DNA of 64,000 nt from positions 973,855 through 1,037,854 of the forward strand of contig VXAZ01003887.1 in NCBI GenBank assembly GCA_013399875.1, read 5' to 3'. Below are positions 39,601 through 54,600 of this stretch, piece after piece (position 1 is the first letter of the stretch; the number at the start of each line of letters is the position of its first letter). Source of the stretch: Gymnorhina tibicen. Its lineage: Eukaryota; Chordata; Aves; Passeriformes; Artamidae. Position numbers and translations under genes: made by a program. The notes beneath the pieces are model-generated. The model did no database searches. It saw only the letters and a program-made list of their open reading frames with translations, and was not told the origin of the DNA.

Positions 39601-42600
39601 CACAGGAGTGCAAGATAGGCATATCACTACTGCTGTTATAGATTTGTTTTAAATTAACATGTTGTGCGGATTGAACATTGATTTTTTACCCAAACTGTGC
39701 AATTAAAAACTCAAAGTTTGCAGCAAACTGAAATTTAAATATGCTAGCAGTTGGTATTGACATGGCAAGTTGAAAGCTTTTACTTTTAAAAGATTGTTTT
39801 AATCCATTTACTAACATTTCAAGGGTCACATTGTCAAAAGATTTTTTTTGTAATACCAGCACAAATTTTTAACTATTAGCATGTGCAAAACCTTCTCAGG
39901 CAAACACTTTTTAGAAGTATTTGTAACTTTGGTAGTATTTTTTGATTGAAGTTATTGTAACCGCTTGTAAAGTATCAGAAACAGGATCTTCCTATTCTTT
40001 TCCTTTTTCATTAATCAGAAAGTATAAAAATAGGATTGAATTTCATAAACTAACTTCAAAGTGAAGTCATGCTGTGTTTCTTGATGTTAGTAGAAGATCC
40101 CAGGAAGAGTTCAGGATCTGCACTGACAGATAAACTGCTGATGTTACTGTCTACTAAGCCTGAAGCAGTCTTAGTTCCCATTTTCCAATCACAGCCAAAA
40201 TTGTTAGCCTTGCATAAAATAGTTATCAGAAGTAATTAGGGTACCAGGAAGAAACCTGGATATGTAGCTACAGAAGGGATCATTTTCTGAAACTCTGTCC
40301 TCCTTTTTGAGCCCTTGCTGTCAGAGAACTCTGAGGAAAGCTCTTTGAAGCACAGTATTTGCAGTATGATCCCCCGAAGTGGCTCCTGCTGCATTAGAAG
40401 CAGGTGTGGTATTTGACAGTCGCACACACTGTTTATACATTTGTAAATGCAACAAAAGTAACCAATGTTTTGACATCAACTACTTTCACAGATTTTCCAG
40501 TACTGGGACAAAATTGCTTATGTTCCTTTGTATGAAAGGAATAGTCTGTCCAGAAGGGAATCCAGCAATTTCTGTCTTGAAGCAAGCTTACTCCGCATTG
40601 TAGTTGTAGCATCCAAAGGCCCTGTTGTGCAATTTACAAATACATTAAGAAACAAAGACCAACCAAGATAAGAGCTGCCATCTAATGCCTTCAAGGATTC
40701 CACCTAACTTGAAGAAACAGTGAATTCAGAGTTGTAGGTTTACCTGAGTTTTCTCTCTCCTGTCACAGAGGCAAGGAATGACAGCTGTCTCCTTCTCTTA
40801 GGGACAGCACTGATGCAACTACTTATCCTGAATTGCTACAGAAAACAAATTATTCTTTCTCACAAAGCCAAAAGAGAGCAACTTGTCTAAATTGTCAAAG
40901 CTCCAGTGACTTTTCTTCATAATGTCAGATCTAAACTCATTGACTACTTGCAGCCTCATTTTGCTAGCAGAAAGCACAGGAATCCAGTGTTGGCGTAGAT
41001 GTCACTAAACTGGGCTCTTACAGCATTTCAGTATTCAGATTAATTTTTCCTGGAATTATTTGTTTCTCTGCTACTGAGTAACAGGTGCACAGAACTTTTA
41101 CATATTGTTCCTAATAGATAACTTGTTTCTGATTTCTTTGGTCTGTAAAATGTTTACCAAAAAATCCTGACAAGAAAGGTCGGTTCTTTGTTACAAAAAT
41201 ACTGTTTAAAGATTTTTACCCTACTTCTGATGATGTCCTGAAAATATAACAAACGCAGCATGGCTTTGATATGTTCTGAGACAAAATGAAATTTAAAAAA
41301 AAAAAGAAACACAAGTGCTTCTGTAGTAGGTTGTGGTACAGAACAGACATATATTTGTTTTAACAGAGGTGTTGAAATTATAGCTAAAACATGAAAGGTC
41401 ATAGATTCTGGCTGTGGTGGCTGATCAGAGCACATTGATTAGCTTACCTGCTTTTCCAGTATACCAGACAAAAGAGACTTTAGATCTCCACCATCTCCAA
41501 TAGATATCTATTTCTTAGAATACTTCTCTGTTTTTCCTTTAATAAAATAATTATTTAGACTTTTTAAAGGAAGAAATATTTCTTATTGTACACATTTGAG
41601 GGTTTCCAGAAGTTATGCCAACCTGATATTAGCAATGAGATGAAAACTTCTACAGTATTTCAAACTTGTTGAACTTACTTCTTTATTTTAGTGTACTTTT
41701 ACTTGGTTTTAACAACTTTTACTGAACAAGGATGGGAAGCTTGGAAACAGTGTTTCTGCTTAAACAAATAGTCAGTGTATTCTGTAGTGGCACTGAAAGA
41801 GTCTGATCAAATTAATTTTCTATTTTCTCTTTGATTTAGAAGCAGCTGTTTAGATTTCTTACTTTTATAGGGACAAATAATCCTTTCAGCTATTTTATGC
41901 ACTAAACTGTAAAAGTAATAAACAAAAAGCAGTGCCTCCACCTCAAGTTAACTGGTCTTCTGTTCAAAATTTTCTCTTTACAAAAATTTTTACAGTATTT
42001 TCTTTGTGTAAACATTGATGTTATTAATTTTAAGATGATGGGTTTGTTTTGGAAGGCTCTAGATTTGGCAGCCCTTGCCACTGAACACGCACAATTCAAG
42101 GACTGGTGGTGGAAAGTGCAAATTGGGAAGTGCTACTATAGGTAAGCCATTGTTCATTTCTTCTGTGGTGAGTGTGAGTGCAGGACCTGTACTGCTGGGT
42201 GTGTTATGCAATGCTGAACACAGAAATAGCTCAGAAGGTGTTTTGTTGGAGAGTGCTGTGCTTACAGTTAAATCTCCTTAATGTACAAGGAGACCACTGC
42301 TTGAGGTAAAGGCATCCATACTGAGTAAATGAATTAGTTACAATTTTGCCTTTGTTAATGGATTTTAAAGTCATTATTTGAAAAGTCAGTCAATAAATGC
42401 AAAGAACTATTGTTAAAACAGACCATATAAAATAAATATTATAGTATTAGTTTGAGAAATAACCTGTCAATGAGGGCTTCAGGTTGATGAAATAATACAG
42501 AATAAAATATTCATGTTAGACACTTTATGCCAGAATTACATTACCCAAGAAGTACCAGTTAAAAATATGCTGAGGCCTCAGGCTGGCACCCCATACGCAG

Positions 42601-45600
42601 GCATCAAATCAGAGTAGGATAATGAGAAATATTAGCAATTCTTAAAACAACTCCCCACCCTTTCCTTCTTCCTGGGCTTAACTTCACTCCCTATTTTCTC
42701 TACCTCCTCCCTCCCCAGCAACATGGGGGGAAAGGGAATGGAGGTTGCAGTCAGTTTGTCTCTACTGCTCCTTCCTCCTCAGGGGAATGACTCCTCACAC
42801 TCTTCCCTTGCTCCAGCATGAGTCCCCCGCAGGGTCACAAGTCCTAACAGTAGACCTTCTCCAGTGGGGGTTCATCCCTCCACAGGGCCACAGGTCCTGC
42901 CAGGAGTCTTTTCCAGCATGGGCATGCTATGGGGTCACAGCCCCCTTCAGGCATCCACCTGCTCCAGCATGGGTTCCTTCACAGGGTGCAGGTGGATCTC
43001 TGCATCCTCATAGTCCTCCATGGTCTGCAGAGGCACAGCTGCCTCACCATGGTCTTCACCATGGGCTGCAGAGGAATTTCTGGAGCACCTCCTCCTGCTC
43101 CCTCTGTACTGACCTTGGTATCTGCAGAGCTCTTCTTCTCACAAATTTTTACTCCTCTCTCTGCCTCCCATTGCACTGTTTTTTCCTCCTTCTTAAATGT
43201 ATTATCTCTGCATGAACACTATTCCTATGCTAATTATGGAGGAACTGCCACCATCATGGGTGTGCTCAGCCTTGGCCAGCCGTGGGTCCATCTTGGAGCC
43301 TTCTGGCACTGGCTCTGTCGCACATTGGAGACACGTCAGCTTCTCACAGAAGCCATCTCTGTAGGCCCCCAGCTACCAAAGCCTCCTCATGCAAACCCAA
43401 TACATGAGTTTAGAGGTCATTCATTACTTGCAGGATTTTTATGAATCATGTTGTAGAGACTAATGCATCCAAGCAGGTACATGGACTTCCAGGATCCCAA
43501 AATACCTTATCTCTCCATTGGCTGTGTTTCTTTGTTTTAGCTGGCTTGTTCTGTTTGTGTTTTGCATTTCTTCAGGAAGTATGTGCTCTTTGACTGAAGG
43601 AAACAAAAGGCAATTTGTATAAAAGAAAGAACATTTCCCGTTGTTGAATTTGCATAGTCCTCTTAATTTTTAGTTGTGTAGCTTTTATAGATTACTGCAA
43701 AACATTTGACTGTAATTATGCAAAATAAATGCCTTTGAGATGAAATAGACTTCTGTGATGTTCATTCACAGTGAAGAGTATCTGTGTGATCTTTGCCATG
43801 GGGGGGGAATTCTGGTCTGAAGTTTGGGTAGAGTTGAGACATTAATTGCTCATTTTCTACTGTCTGTTCTAAGAGCAGGAGGAAGTCCTGTGAATATGAG
43901 TACATCATTATTCAGGTTGCACCAGAAGGCTGCATGTATAAGAGGGGGCCAAATTGCATAGATTTGTCTTTTTCATAGTTTTGAATGGTTGTTTTTTTAT
44001 CTTTATATAACGACATGTTTTTTATTAACATGCACACAAATATGTGGTCTTAAAGTGTGCTTTCAGGCAGTTTATGTACTATTCAGTGTGCACTGCGTTA
44101 TTATTTAATAAGCTTTTTAAAAAAAACTTAAAAAAACCCCAACAAACAAGTACCTTCTATATGTATCTGTTCTCTCTTTAGGTTGGGATTATATCGTGAA
44201 GCTGAAAAACAATTTAAATCAGCTCTTAAGCAGCAGGACATGGTTGATACAATCTTGTATTTGGCAAAAGTAAGTCATAGATACATCATTGTGTTTAAAA
44301 GTGTATGATCTCCATGCCTGAGGCAATACATGCTAACAGTTGCAATGGAAGTCAATAGTTTATGGAATTATTTTAGAGCTCCCAGATTTCACAAACAAGA
44401 TAAAAAAAAATCTCCTATGTTACTGGATTCTTTGTTCTAAAATCCAGTGAGGATTATGTAGCTAAAAAATTATTGGAGTTCCAGTATGAAGAACAGTGTG
44501 GCTATATATGGTCTCCTAGGAAACTAATGCAATAAATCTGTAAATAAAGAGCAGAGCTCAAAATCCTAGTTTCACAAGCAAAATCAAAACAAAGTGAGTT
44601 TAAAGGAAGCAATCAGAGATCTTGAAACAGGGAATGTTCTGTCAAAATAAAGGCATTAAAAGCTTTAAAAGAACAAGTGGCACAGCTGAGTCTCAGAACT
44701 ACTTGTTTACCAGGATACACATTAGATTCTAAACATTTTCTAAGACATTCAAGATAAGATGGCCTGCATTTTCCTGCATCGTGTCCTAGAAGGAGATGAA
44801 ACCTGTTGCTCTTTATCAGTTCCTAAGCCGACTGTCACAGGCCTGTCCAAAAGCCATCACTGGTAGTGGATAATTCAGATATTCATATATGCTTTGCACT
44901 TCTCAAGCAATTTATGTTTTGTATTTAAATGATCATCATTGCTATCTAGAGACTTGTCTTCAATACTGTGTTTGAAGTTCATTGACCCAATTAAGCTTAG
45001 TAATTTTAGATTCCTGTCTCTACCACGAGTCATTCTGCAAAATACATAGAATCACAAAATGGTTTGGGTTGGAAAGGATGCCAAAGATCATCCCGTTCCA
45101 ACCCCCACCCCCACCATGGACAGGGATGCCTTCCACTAGACCAGGTTGCTCAGAGCCCCATCCAGCCTGGCCTTGAACACTGTCAGGGATGGGGCATCCA
45201 CAACTTCTCTGGGCAACCTGTTCCAGTGCCTCACCACCATCATAGTGAAGAATGTCTTCCTACTATCTAATCTTTCAGTTCTCAGCCATTCCCCCTTGTC
45301 TGCCACTACATGTCCCTGTAAAAAGTCCCTTTCCAGCTTTCTTGTAGGGTCCTGTCATGTACTGGAATGCTGCAATTAGGTGACCCCACACCCTTCTGTT
45401 CTCCAGGCTGACTCAACTCTCTCAGCCTTTCCTCCCAGGAGAGGTGCTCCATCCCTCTAATCATCTTGCTGGCCCTTGTCTGGACTCGCTTAATGAACTA
45501 CACCGAATTATTAAATTGGCAGAGTAATTGGATTAACAAACAGTGATTCATTACAGGAGACTTGCATCCCCCCGCATCAGTACTAGCTCAGGCAGGAGCT

Positions 45601-48600
45601 GCATTTGATCTTCCACCTCCCACTCTATAGACCAGCTTGCTCAAGTATAAAACATTGCACAACATGATTTAGTGACTGTCAGTGGACAGACAATAGGGTA
45701 AGGCACTGAGATATGGCTCAGTCTAACAGAACTGAAAAAGTAAGACTTAAGACGCCATTAAAAATAATAAGAGTACATAAAGTTTTGTGGAAATAGACTG
45801 ATACTATGATACTAGTTAGTTTTATTTACATTCATTATTGCAACAGTTAAAAAAATATTTTATTGAAAACGATCTCTCCCTTGAAATGTAATTTACGAAA
45901 AGATAAAAGACCAAAAAAGAAAAAAAAAAGTAGGAGTCTTTAAAGAAGTCAGGACCTGCTGCGAAGTTACAAAGTATTTAATGACCTAGAAGAGCTAGAA
46001 ATGGGGTATTTTTACAAGAGATAAGAGAGAGACCAAAAAGAGAATGGAGTCATTCTGCTTTTAGTATATAAACCATAATTACTATAGCTGTGGTACTCTT
46101 AAAGAGCAGGTCTCCCCAAAGCAACTGCAAGTAGATAGCAACTGCCCCACCTGTTTTTTAATTTCTTTTGCCACTTATCTAGATAGCAGCTCTACAGTCT
46201 GCAGAGATGTTGGACAGTGTGATATCACACTGGATATGGGAATTACGTAGTAGAGTACTGTGGCTGTGTGGTCTTAGCATCTATAGTGAGTCCATCTTCG
46301 GAGTGAACGTCCAGATAAAACAGTAGAGCAGATTTAAGTCATTAATGCTCAGAAAACATACTTCATAAACGAAGATAAAAATATTTTTAAAAAGAGCAGA
46401 TCTAATGGAGTGTCCCACTGTCTGTTTTTTAAATTGGATGTGTCATTCATAGCTGATGATGTAATTAGTGCAGTTTTAGTCTACTAAGCACCATGCCCTC
46501 CAAAACCCTTGCTCTTTTATAGATTTTCACAGGAAGGCATTAGTTTTCTACCTTAATACAGGCAATGCGGATGACATTAACAGAGCAAGTGTAAAAAATG
46601 CCTGTATTTTTTTCATTTCGCCAATGACTAACTTGGAATGGCAGCCCCTTTCTTGGAAGACAGTCACAGTTGACAGCTCTTTGACAATTAAGAATGTCAT
46701 TGAGTGATCATAGGAAAGAATTCTTTGCAAATGTCTACAGCAGTATATATCTATGGGATTGCAAAAAAAGGGTACAGTTTTCATTGTTAGCAGTCAGAAG
46801 TCCGTGAAGTTCAAGGGCAAAAGCAGAAATCATGGTGGGAGGTTTCTCAGGTGTTCAGTTAACACTGATCTTTGTATTACATTTCATCACAAAATGTTTG
46901 TATCAGGATACCAGTCACAGATTCTTTCCCTTTTTTAGTAGTATCAAATATCAGCATTAATTAATATACTATTTCTCCAACAAAATCCTTTTCCACTCAG
47001 TGAGAGATAGATAAATCATTCTAGCCATCTAGTTTCCCAAAGCATGTGTGGAGGATTTTTCCCTTTGCTGTAGCTGTGTTTACCATACCCCACAGCAGGA
47101 GGGCTTTACAGTGATAGCTTCAGAGGTGGTCCCTATCAACACATTGCAATACATTGGATGTCCAGTTCTCACACAATTATTATCCACATTGCACATTTTC
47201 ATAATTAACACAGAAGCCAAAATCACAGAGGCAAAACTGCCCTCTTTCCATAGGATTTTACTGTTTGTGACAGGGGAGGTTGGTTGAGCAGTAAGGAAAA
47301 CTGAAAGTGTCCCTGGTCTGTGCAGTGCGGTTTTATTTGACTAAGTAAAACAATTATTATTAGTGCTGATATTCCAGCACTATCAAACTGAAGATTCAGT
47401 TCTTTAAAGCCTAAACACAAGTTTTTGAAAATACATTAAACAGGGAAGTATTCAAGCTGATACCTTCACCTCAGTGTCAAAGTATATTATATATGATAAT
47501 AAATAACAAGATATTTTTAATTAGTAACATTCAAGTAAATAATGTATAGATGGTATGAGGTAAATTTAATTATCTTAAGTAGCCTATTTTATCTTCATTA
47601 CACAGATTTATTCAGTATTCATTCCATTATTTTCCCAGTATTATTCATCATCTCAGCTTATGGTTTGCTGCATACATGGAGGTGTCATCCCTTTTATTTA
47701 TCTCTCTTGTTAAACAGCAGAACGTGTATAAAAGTCAGACATTTGACATCTATATACACTTTTTGTTTGCTTAGGTGTATTTGCGCTTGGATCAGCCTGT
47801 AACAGCTTTGAACCTTTTCAAGCAAGGGTTAGATCGATTTCCTGGAGAAGTGACTCTTATTTGTGGAATTGCCAGAATCTACGAGGTATGCATCCACTAT
47901 GCAATCCTTAAAGTGGCCAAATTTAGCTGCTTGAGCAAGAAAAAAGAGTCAGTAGTTGAATATAACTGTAAAGTCATCAAAAACCAACTGTGCTGATTGT
48001 CAGTGTCACTAATGCGAGCTAGGTAACTTTCCACAAAGGTACCAAGGTAATGTCAGGGGAGCCCTGCAGGCTTATTTGTTTCAACAGTTAATCACACCAG
48101 TGAGATCCCATTTGCGCTTGGCATGCAGAAGCAAGTCCACATTAAGTCAAGTTGTCCAGATGTTGTCCTTGCAGCTGGGGCTAGTTTATGTATACTTCAT
48201 CATACTGATGCCTTAGGTTTTAACTTTTCTATTTTTCAGATCCTGTATTGCCTAGTGTGTAACTCTGAAGTTTCTTGTAGCTTGTTAGCTGCTCTCGTAG
48301 GCCAGATAGACACAACAAAGCTTCTCTGAGCTTGCTAGTCAGAGACACTCAGATTGTCCTAGGCCCAAAAAGTGTAAACTGGAACCCCTAGAGAGAAGAA
48401 ATTACATCATTAGCTAAAGTTTTAATTGGCAAATTTATGCTGATATGCAAATGGACCAAACGTATAAAAGTGTGCTGAACTTGTGACTTGTTGTCCATCT
48501 TGGGGTCCATTTTGGAAATAGCCTCTGGGTCCCCAAGGTGTACCTTTGAAGGCCTTTCAAATAAATACCTACCTGTATTCCCTTACTCGGGTCTAGTGTC

Positions 48601-51600
48601 TGTTTCTAGGTAGCCGCTCAAGGCAACAATACTAAAACTGCTCAAGTCACCAACTAGCAAAATTAAACAGCAAAATAGTTTATTTGTCTGTGTTGTTTTT
48701 ATTAGCACTATGTGTTACCATTAGTTTCTTAATCCTCTGAGAACAGTTAGAATGTGAATGTTTCTTATTTAGGAAGTAGATGTTGTATTAAGTAGGATTA
48801 GTCTTAAAGTCGTTCCACTTTAGCTTGGTAACCATGTATTTTGGTTTTTAAAATTATTTATTTTCATGTCAAACAGTGGACTTAATATTGTTTTTCACTG
48901 AAAATTGGTAATGTGCTATTCCAGAGCAAATGTTAAAAACAAAGTAATGAATTTTTTTGTGTCTATATTCATGTTTGGCGTTCTATCCTGCCCTCATCAT
49001 TCTCATCTCACCCCTAAGCCTTAATCCATTTTCATATTAAATCCTTTTTGTCCTTCAGCAAGGAAGAAAACGGCTGCATAATTTTTGGAGGCTTTTCTTT
49101 CTGAATTGTTGAATAGTTTTTAATATGGATATTATTTTGCAGAACCGTACATAACATTGCATAACCCTTTACAGAATTATTAAAGACCAGCATATACTTG
49201 ATAGGATCTAGTTTTGCACTGACACCTGAGTGCAGGATTATAGCTTCATTAGCAAAGATTTGTACTGCAACACAGGGCTGCTTTCATTACATAGACTCAC
49301 AAGTGGAATATACGTTTCAGGCATCTTAATCAGAGCTTTTCTTCCCTGTCACTAACTTTTGACAGTACGAAGAGTTGTAGAGCATTTTTGGTTTAAAAAA
49401 CCCCATAATTTTTAAAGGGAGTGTTTTATTGCTATTTCCTTTAATCACAAGAAATACTTTTTTTTATATAGCTAAATACACTGCTGAGGTTATATAAAAG
49501 CTTATTCTTTAGTTATGTTGGGAGCACATTGTATCTACTGCACACAGGTAGAAATCATTTCTAGATAAACACAGAAGTGAGTTTGATCTTTTAATTTGGT
49601 TTTTTTCTTGTATGGGTTAGGGTTCTCAGGGCCTTGCACCCCTCAGAAACAGTGCACTGTCATTTACAGCAGTGAGTTTACCCTAATTCATCTTCCAAGT
49701 AGCACACATCCAAGCGTATATTTATATACAATACAGTTCTCTTAACTGGCATATCCTAGGTAGGGTTTTGCTAAGTTTTGGTAAATTCATGATTCCTGTT
49801 ATCAAAGGCACATAAGAGATCTTCAAATGCAATTATATTCTTGTTTGTGTTCAGAGCAATTAATGAGTTGATTTAGAAATCACTGAAAATAAGTAAGACA
49901 TTGACTGGGGAAGTAAATCTGTTCTGTGTTACCGTACTGGGAAACTGACTGCACAGTTCTGAGTATCACAAGGCATTGTGCAAGAAGGGGAGAAAGTCTA
50001 TTGCACGTGGTGCTGCTCCAGCATGGGGTCCCCACGGGGTCACAAGTCCTGTCAGTCAACCTGATCCAGTGTGGGCTCCTCTCCTCATGGGGCCACAGGT
50101 CCTGCCGGGAGCCAGCTCCAGCATGGACTTCCCACAGGGTCACAGCCTCCTTTTGAGCATCCACCTGCTCCAGCATGGGGCTCCTCCACAGGCTGCAGGT
50201 GGATCTCTGCTCCCCTGTTGGCCTCCATGGGCTGCAGGGGCACAGCTGTCCCACCATGGTCTTTACCACGGGCTGCATGGGAATCTCAGCTCTGGTGCCT
50301 GGAGCACCTCCTGCCCCTCCTTCTGCACTGACCTTGGAGTCTGCAGAGTTGTTCCTCTCACACATTCTCACTCCTCTCTTCCTGGCCACAATTACATCTG
50401 TGCAGTAACATTTTTTTCCTTTTTAAATATGTTATATGTTATCACAGAGATGTTACTACCTTCTCTGGTGAGCTCAGCCTTGGCCAGCAGTGGGTCCATC
50501 CTGGAATCAGTTGTCATTGGCTCTTGGACATGGAGGAAGCTTTGGCAGCTTCTCACAGAAGCCACCCTTGTAGTCCCCCTTCAAACCCAATACAAAAGGC
50601 TGTCTCTTTTTCTAAAAATAAAAACCTAGTAAGTCTCTTCGTAGCTGTGGCATAGAGTGAATTTCAGGTACAGATAGTACTAATAAATTAATATGCATTC
50701 CTCTCATGGATGTGTGTATTGCTTGTGAAGGTGCCAAACAGTGGTGTTGAATGGTATGATCAGAGAACTTAAAGAGCATATGTAATTAATCTCAATTAGG
50801 TACTGTACAGGGCATAGATAAAGCACTCAGTAGATTAACATTTTAATCAGTTCCACATTAAAAATAGGTGATAAACAGTAGAAGTAATTAGAATTTTTTG
50901 TCCAATTGCATAGGAAATGAACAATATCTCCTCGGCTGCAGAGTACTATAAAGACGTCTTAAAACAAGACAATACTCATGTGGAAGCCATTGCATGCATT
51001 GGCAGTAACCATTTTTATTCAGACCAACCCGAGATAGCTCTGCGGTTTTACAGGTATCTGTACTTACGGAGAGGGAGGGAGGGGGAACATGTGGGAAGGT
51101 AATATAAAGGATTGATTTTTGTAATGCAGAAAAAAAAATAAATTAGGAGATTGGCATGGGAGGATGAATGAGCATTTGGACAAATGTCACCATAAAATCA
51201 GTTTACCAACTTGTGTATCTTCTTATACAGTGATAATTACATCACTACATCCTTGTAATCATTACATGAGGAGTATGTAGAAGTATCAGCAAAGATTATC
51301 AAAACAGTTACCATTCAACTAATAAACAAAGAAAGCTCTTTCACAGCATGAGGCACTTTGAGAACAGTGGATCTTACTCCCAGCTTCAATTGCATACAGA
51401 AGGCACAAGGACTTCTTATTTATCCGTTACTCCACCTGAAGTGGCCAGGAGTTGTGACCACAAAATCCCTGACTTGGAATATGGGCTGGGCTTCCTGTGT
51501 GTTTTACTGAAAGCAATGAAAAGATAGTGTTAAACACTGCTGCTTCATTTTTATTTCAATACAGTCAGAGTGCAAAGGAGTCTGACATTCTCTTGCTAAG

Positions 51601-54600
51601 GGCAGATTAAGTCAATAAGAGCACTACTGTCACATTTCTGTTGGACTTGAGCTCTTTTATGCTTTAGGTTCAGAAACTCATAGTCATGCTGCAGACAGCA
51701 GCCCTCTTTTTCCCTAGCCCTAATAGCATTTCTGTTTTTCCTACAAATAGTAATAAACAGAATTTTTATAGTACGTCTCCATTTTAAATGACACATTAAA
51801 CAATATCAATGTGAATCAAATCTGAGTTGTGCTTGATGTGTACGATTATCGTAGATTCACATCTAAATGTACTGTTACTAATAAGATATGTACTGAAGGA
51901 CAGGAATCAAGCAAAAAATTGAAGTCTTAAGAGTTTTATAAACTGCAACAAACTACAGCTTGATTGATGTCGAGGGATTGGAAGGAGGAAACAGAGAAAG
52001 TCTGCTACATCTCTCTTACAGTAAAGTCAGATCATGTGACCCAGTCGAGAAGACAGAAGTTACTAATGTACACAGACTGTTTTGCACAGTTTGGATTCTA
52101 ATACAAAATACCCTGCGCTGCCCTTCATGAAACTACCAAGTGTAAGACTATAACACCTAGTTTTTATACCCCCTCAGAATAGGGAGAAAGGAGGAGAGAA
52201 CTTTGTCTTTTAGAGTAGAACACCTACTTGAAATTAATTAAGAAAAAAAAAGAAACAAATGTTTTCTTTCAATCTAGACGGCTCCTGCAGATGGGTGTTT
52301 ATAACTGCCAGCTCTTTAACAATCTGGGCCTCTGTTGCTTCTATGCCCAGCAATATGATATGACGCTGTCTTCATTTGAACGGGCACTGTTTTTGGCTGA
52401 AAATGAGGAGGAGACAGCAGATGTGTGGTACAACTTGGGACATGTGGCTGTGGTATGAAAAATATTAACAATCTTTCTGAATAAATACGATTTATAAAAA
52501 ATGTAAAAAAAAACCTAGGAAGGAGTAATTTCCCTACTTGGAAATACAAAACCTGGTAGTGTACAGGATAAAGTCCAGTACAAATTGAATGTTTATTTGC
52601 ATTTCAGTAGGGAAGAAGCAGCAAGAGAAAAAAACTCTGTACTTTACAGAATGTGGCTTTCTTCTGCTAAAAGATGCTCACTCCCCACTGTCTTTAACCT
52701 TCCCATCTTTCTAAAAAAATTGCAACACATACCAGCCCTTGAAGGCCTTGGCTGCAAAACAAGCTAATCTGACCCCAAAAAACTGAATTCAAGATATTTT
52801 TCTAGGAACTGTTATTTGTTTTACATAGAGCATTAGAATAAATCTCTTGTCCTAAAAATACACATTCAACAGCAAGTGGGCAATACTAAAGCACTAAGTA
52901 GGTCATAGTTGAGAAGGTATGTTCCTCTGTCTTAGAGGCAGCTATAGAAATATTGTGTAGTTGTGTGATAAACTTTGTTAAATTTCTACACAAATTTTCT
53001 TGCGTTCTTGCCCATTTTTGCAGATGTTCTTCAAGAAGTTCTGTTAGATTTCTCTTTAGCTGCATGCCCAGAATAAGTTCGCTGAATTAAGTTTTTGACA
53101 TCTTTCTAACATGAGTTGTCTTCAATTGCTGATAATGATTTGAGTCAGAAACAAAACTGTTTGTCTTGCTTGTACTGCAACTAGGATAAACACAGTAATT
53201 TATACCGCCTAAAACATTGAAATTTGAACTGATGTGCCTGTAAGCATTTGTCACTTTTGATGTTTAACCTGATGCTGTGTCTGTGTCAGTCATAATACTA
53301 GAGTAGTAGTAGTCAGCTGCTCCATCTGAGAAGTGAATCTCCCTTAAGTTAAATATGTGTAGAGACAGAGAGATGACTTCCTCTCTGGAGACATCTCAGT
53401 TTTTCTTACCCTGCTATAGACAGTAGCAGATAGCATAATCTTTAGATGACTCTTTAATCATCTAAAAGTTAAATTAGATGAAGTGAATATCACTTGGAGC
53501 ATGGAAGTTTGTGCTGGGGAGAAATGATTCTGTCTAGAGAAAGAATAAGGAAAAAATGAGAGGATCGGGAAAGAATGCACATGTGTTTCTGATAAGCATG
53601 TTTTTATTGTAATTTGCATGCCATTTTAGTATTTGTGGGTGAAAAGATACTCCAGAAGACAAAACAGATGCATGTTGTTTCCAACCTTTTCACAAATGAA
53701 AATGCAGTCTTACTTTTAGGGCATAGGAGACCTGAATCTGGCTTACCAGTGTTTCAAGCTAACATTAGTCAACAATAACGACTATGCAGAAGCTTACAAC
53801 AACTTGGCTGTGCTGGAAATGCGAAAAGGTCACACTGAACAGGTCAGTGCTGAATCTCAGCCTAACAGAATGCTTCATTTAGCCCTTTTATATTTAACAA
53901 CCCTGTCATTTCTCTGAGGTGAAGGCATCGTATGAATGTCTCACTTACTGTTACAGGCAGAAAACATGAATAACTATTATACATGTTTCAGTGTAAGCTT
54001 CATTACACTTACAACAACAACCCATTAAACTGCTCAGTCTTTGGCGTATGCAAATGAATCATTAAAGACAAGCAAGATTTAAAATGGCTTTGAAGTTGTT
54101 GCGATGGTTTTTTTAAAATTGATACCCAGAGCAACCTCCATGACTTTGTAATCATCATTTAAATGACAACCTTGACTGTATATACAGTTTATAAATGTAG
54201 ATAACATATTTTTGTTGGGTGGCAGAAGAGAGCAATCAGATGAGCTCTTGAAAGTTGGGGCTTTTTTAGCAAGGAGATTGCTTTAGAATTTTGTCACAAA
54301 GCAGCAGGTTCTTGATAAATACTTTTACATCAATAAGCTTCAGTACTTATCTAATGTGAGTATACTAAGCTGTATTGTTCTTATATATTATTGTTCTTAT
54401 ATATTATAGATGTATAATTGACATGCGTGGTGGATTATATGTAACCATTTTTATACACATGCAGGTAAAATGAATATGTGTTTTTTGGACAGTTTGAACT
54501 ACTGTGGGCTTGTTTTAAACCTCATGAGAGCAAGCTAATTTGATGGATTCATATATACCTCACAGAGCTACAATAAGTTGCAAAGACTTGTAAATACCTT

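Larger units (their letters stand above)
47886..50913 (+). other. TTC8: Intron 9
   Basis: A 3.0-kb intron carrying two independent LTR insertions: a compact solo LTR at 48355-48628 and the GC-rich family copy D at 50010-50594. The rest is AT-rich with no recognised feature. Confidence 0.7.

Noticed and set aside
49976..50629. 217-codon open frame, the longest in the window
   Set aside because: It lies over GC-rich LTR-family copy D, and equivalent frames occur over copies B and C (13568-14092 and 42929-43444). Repeat modules explain it.
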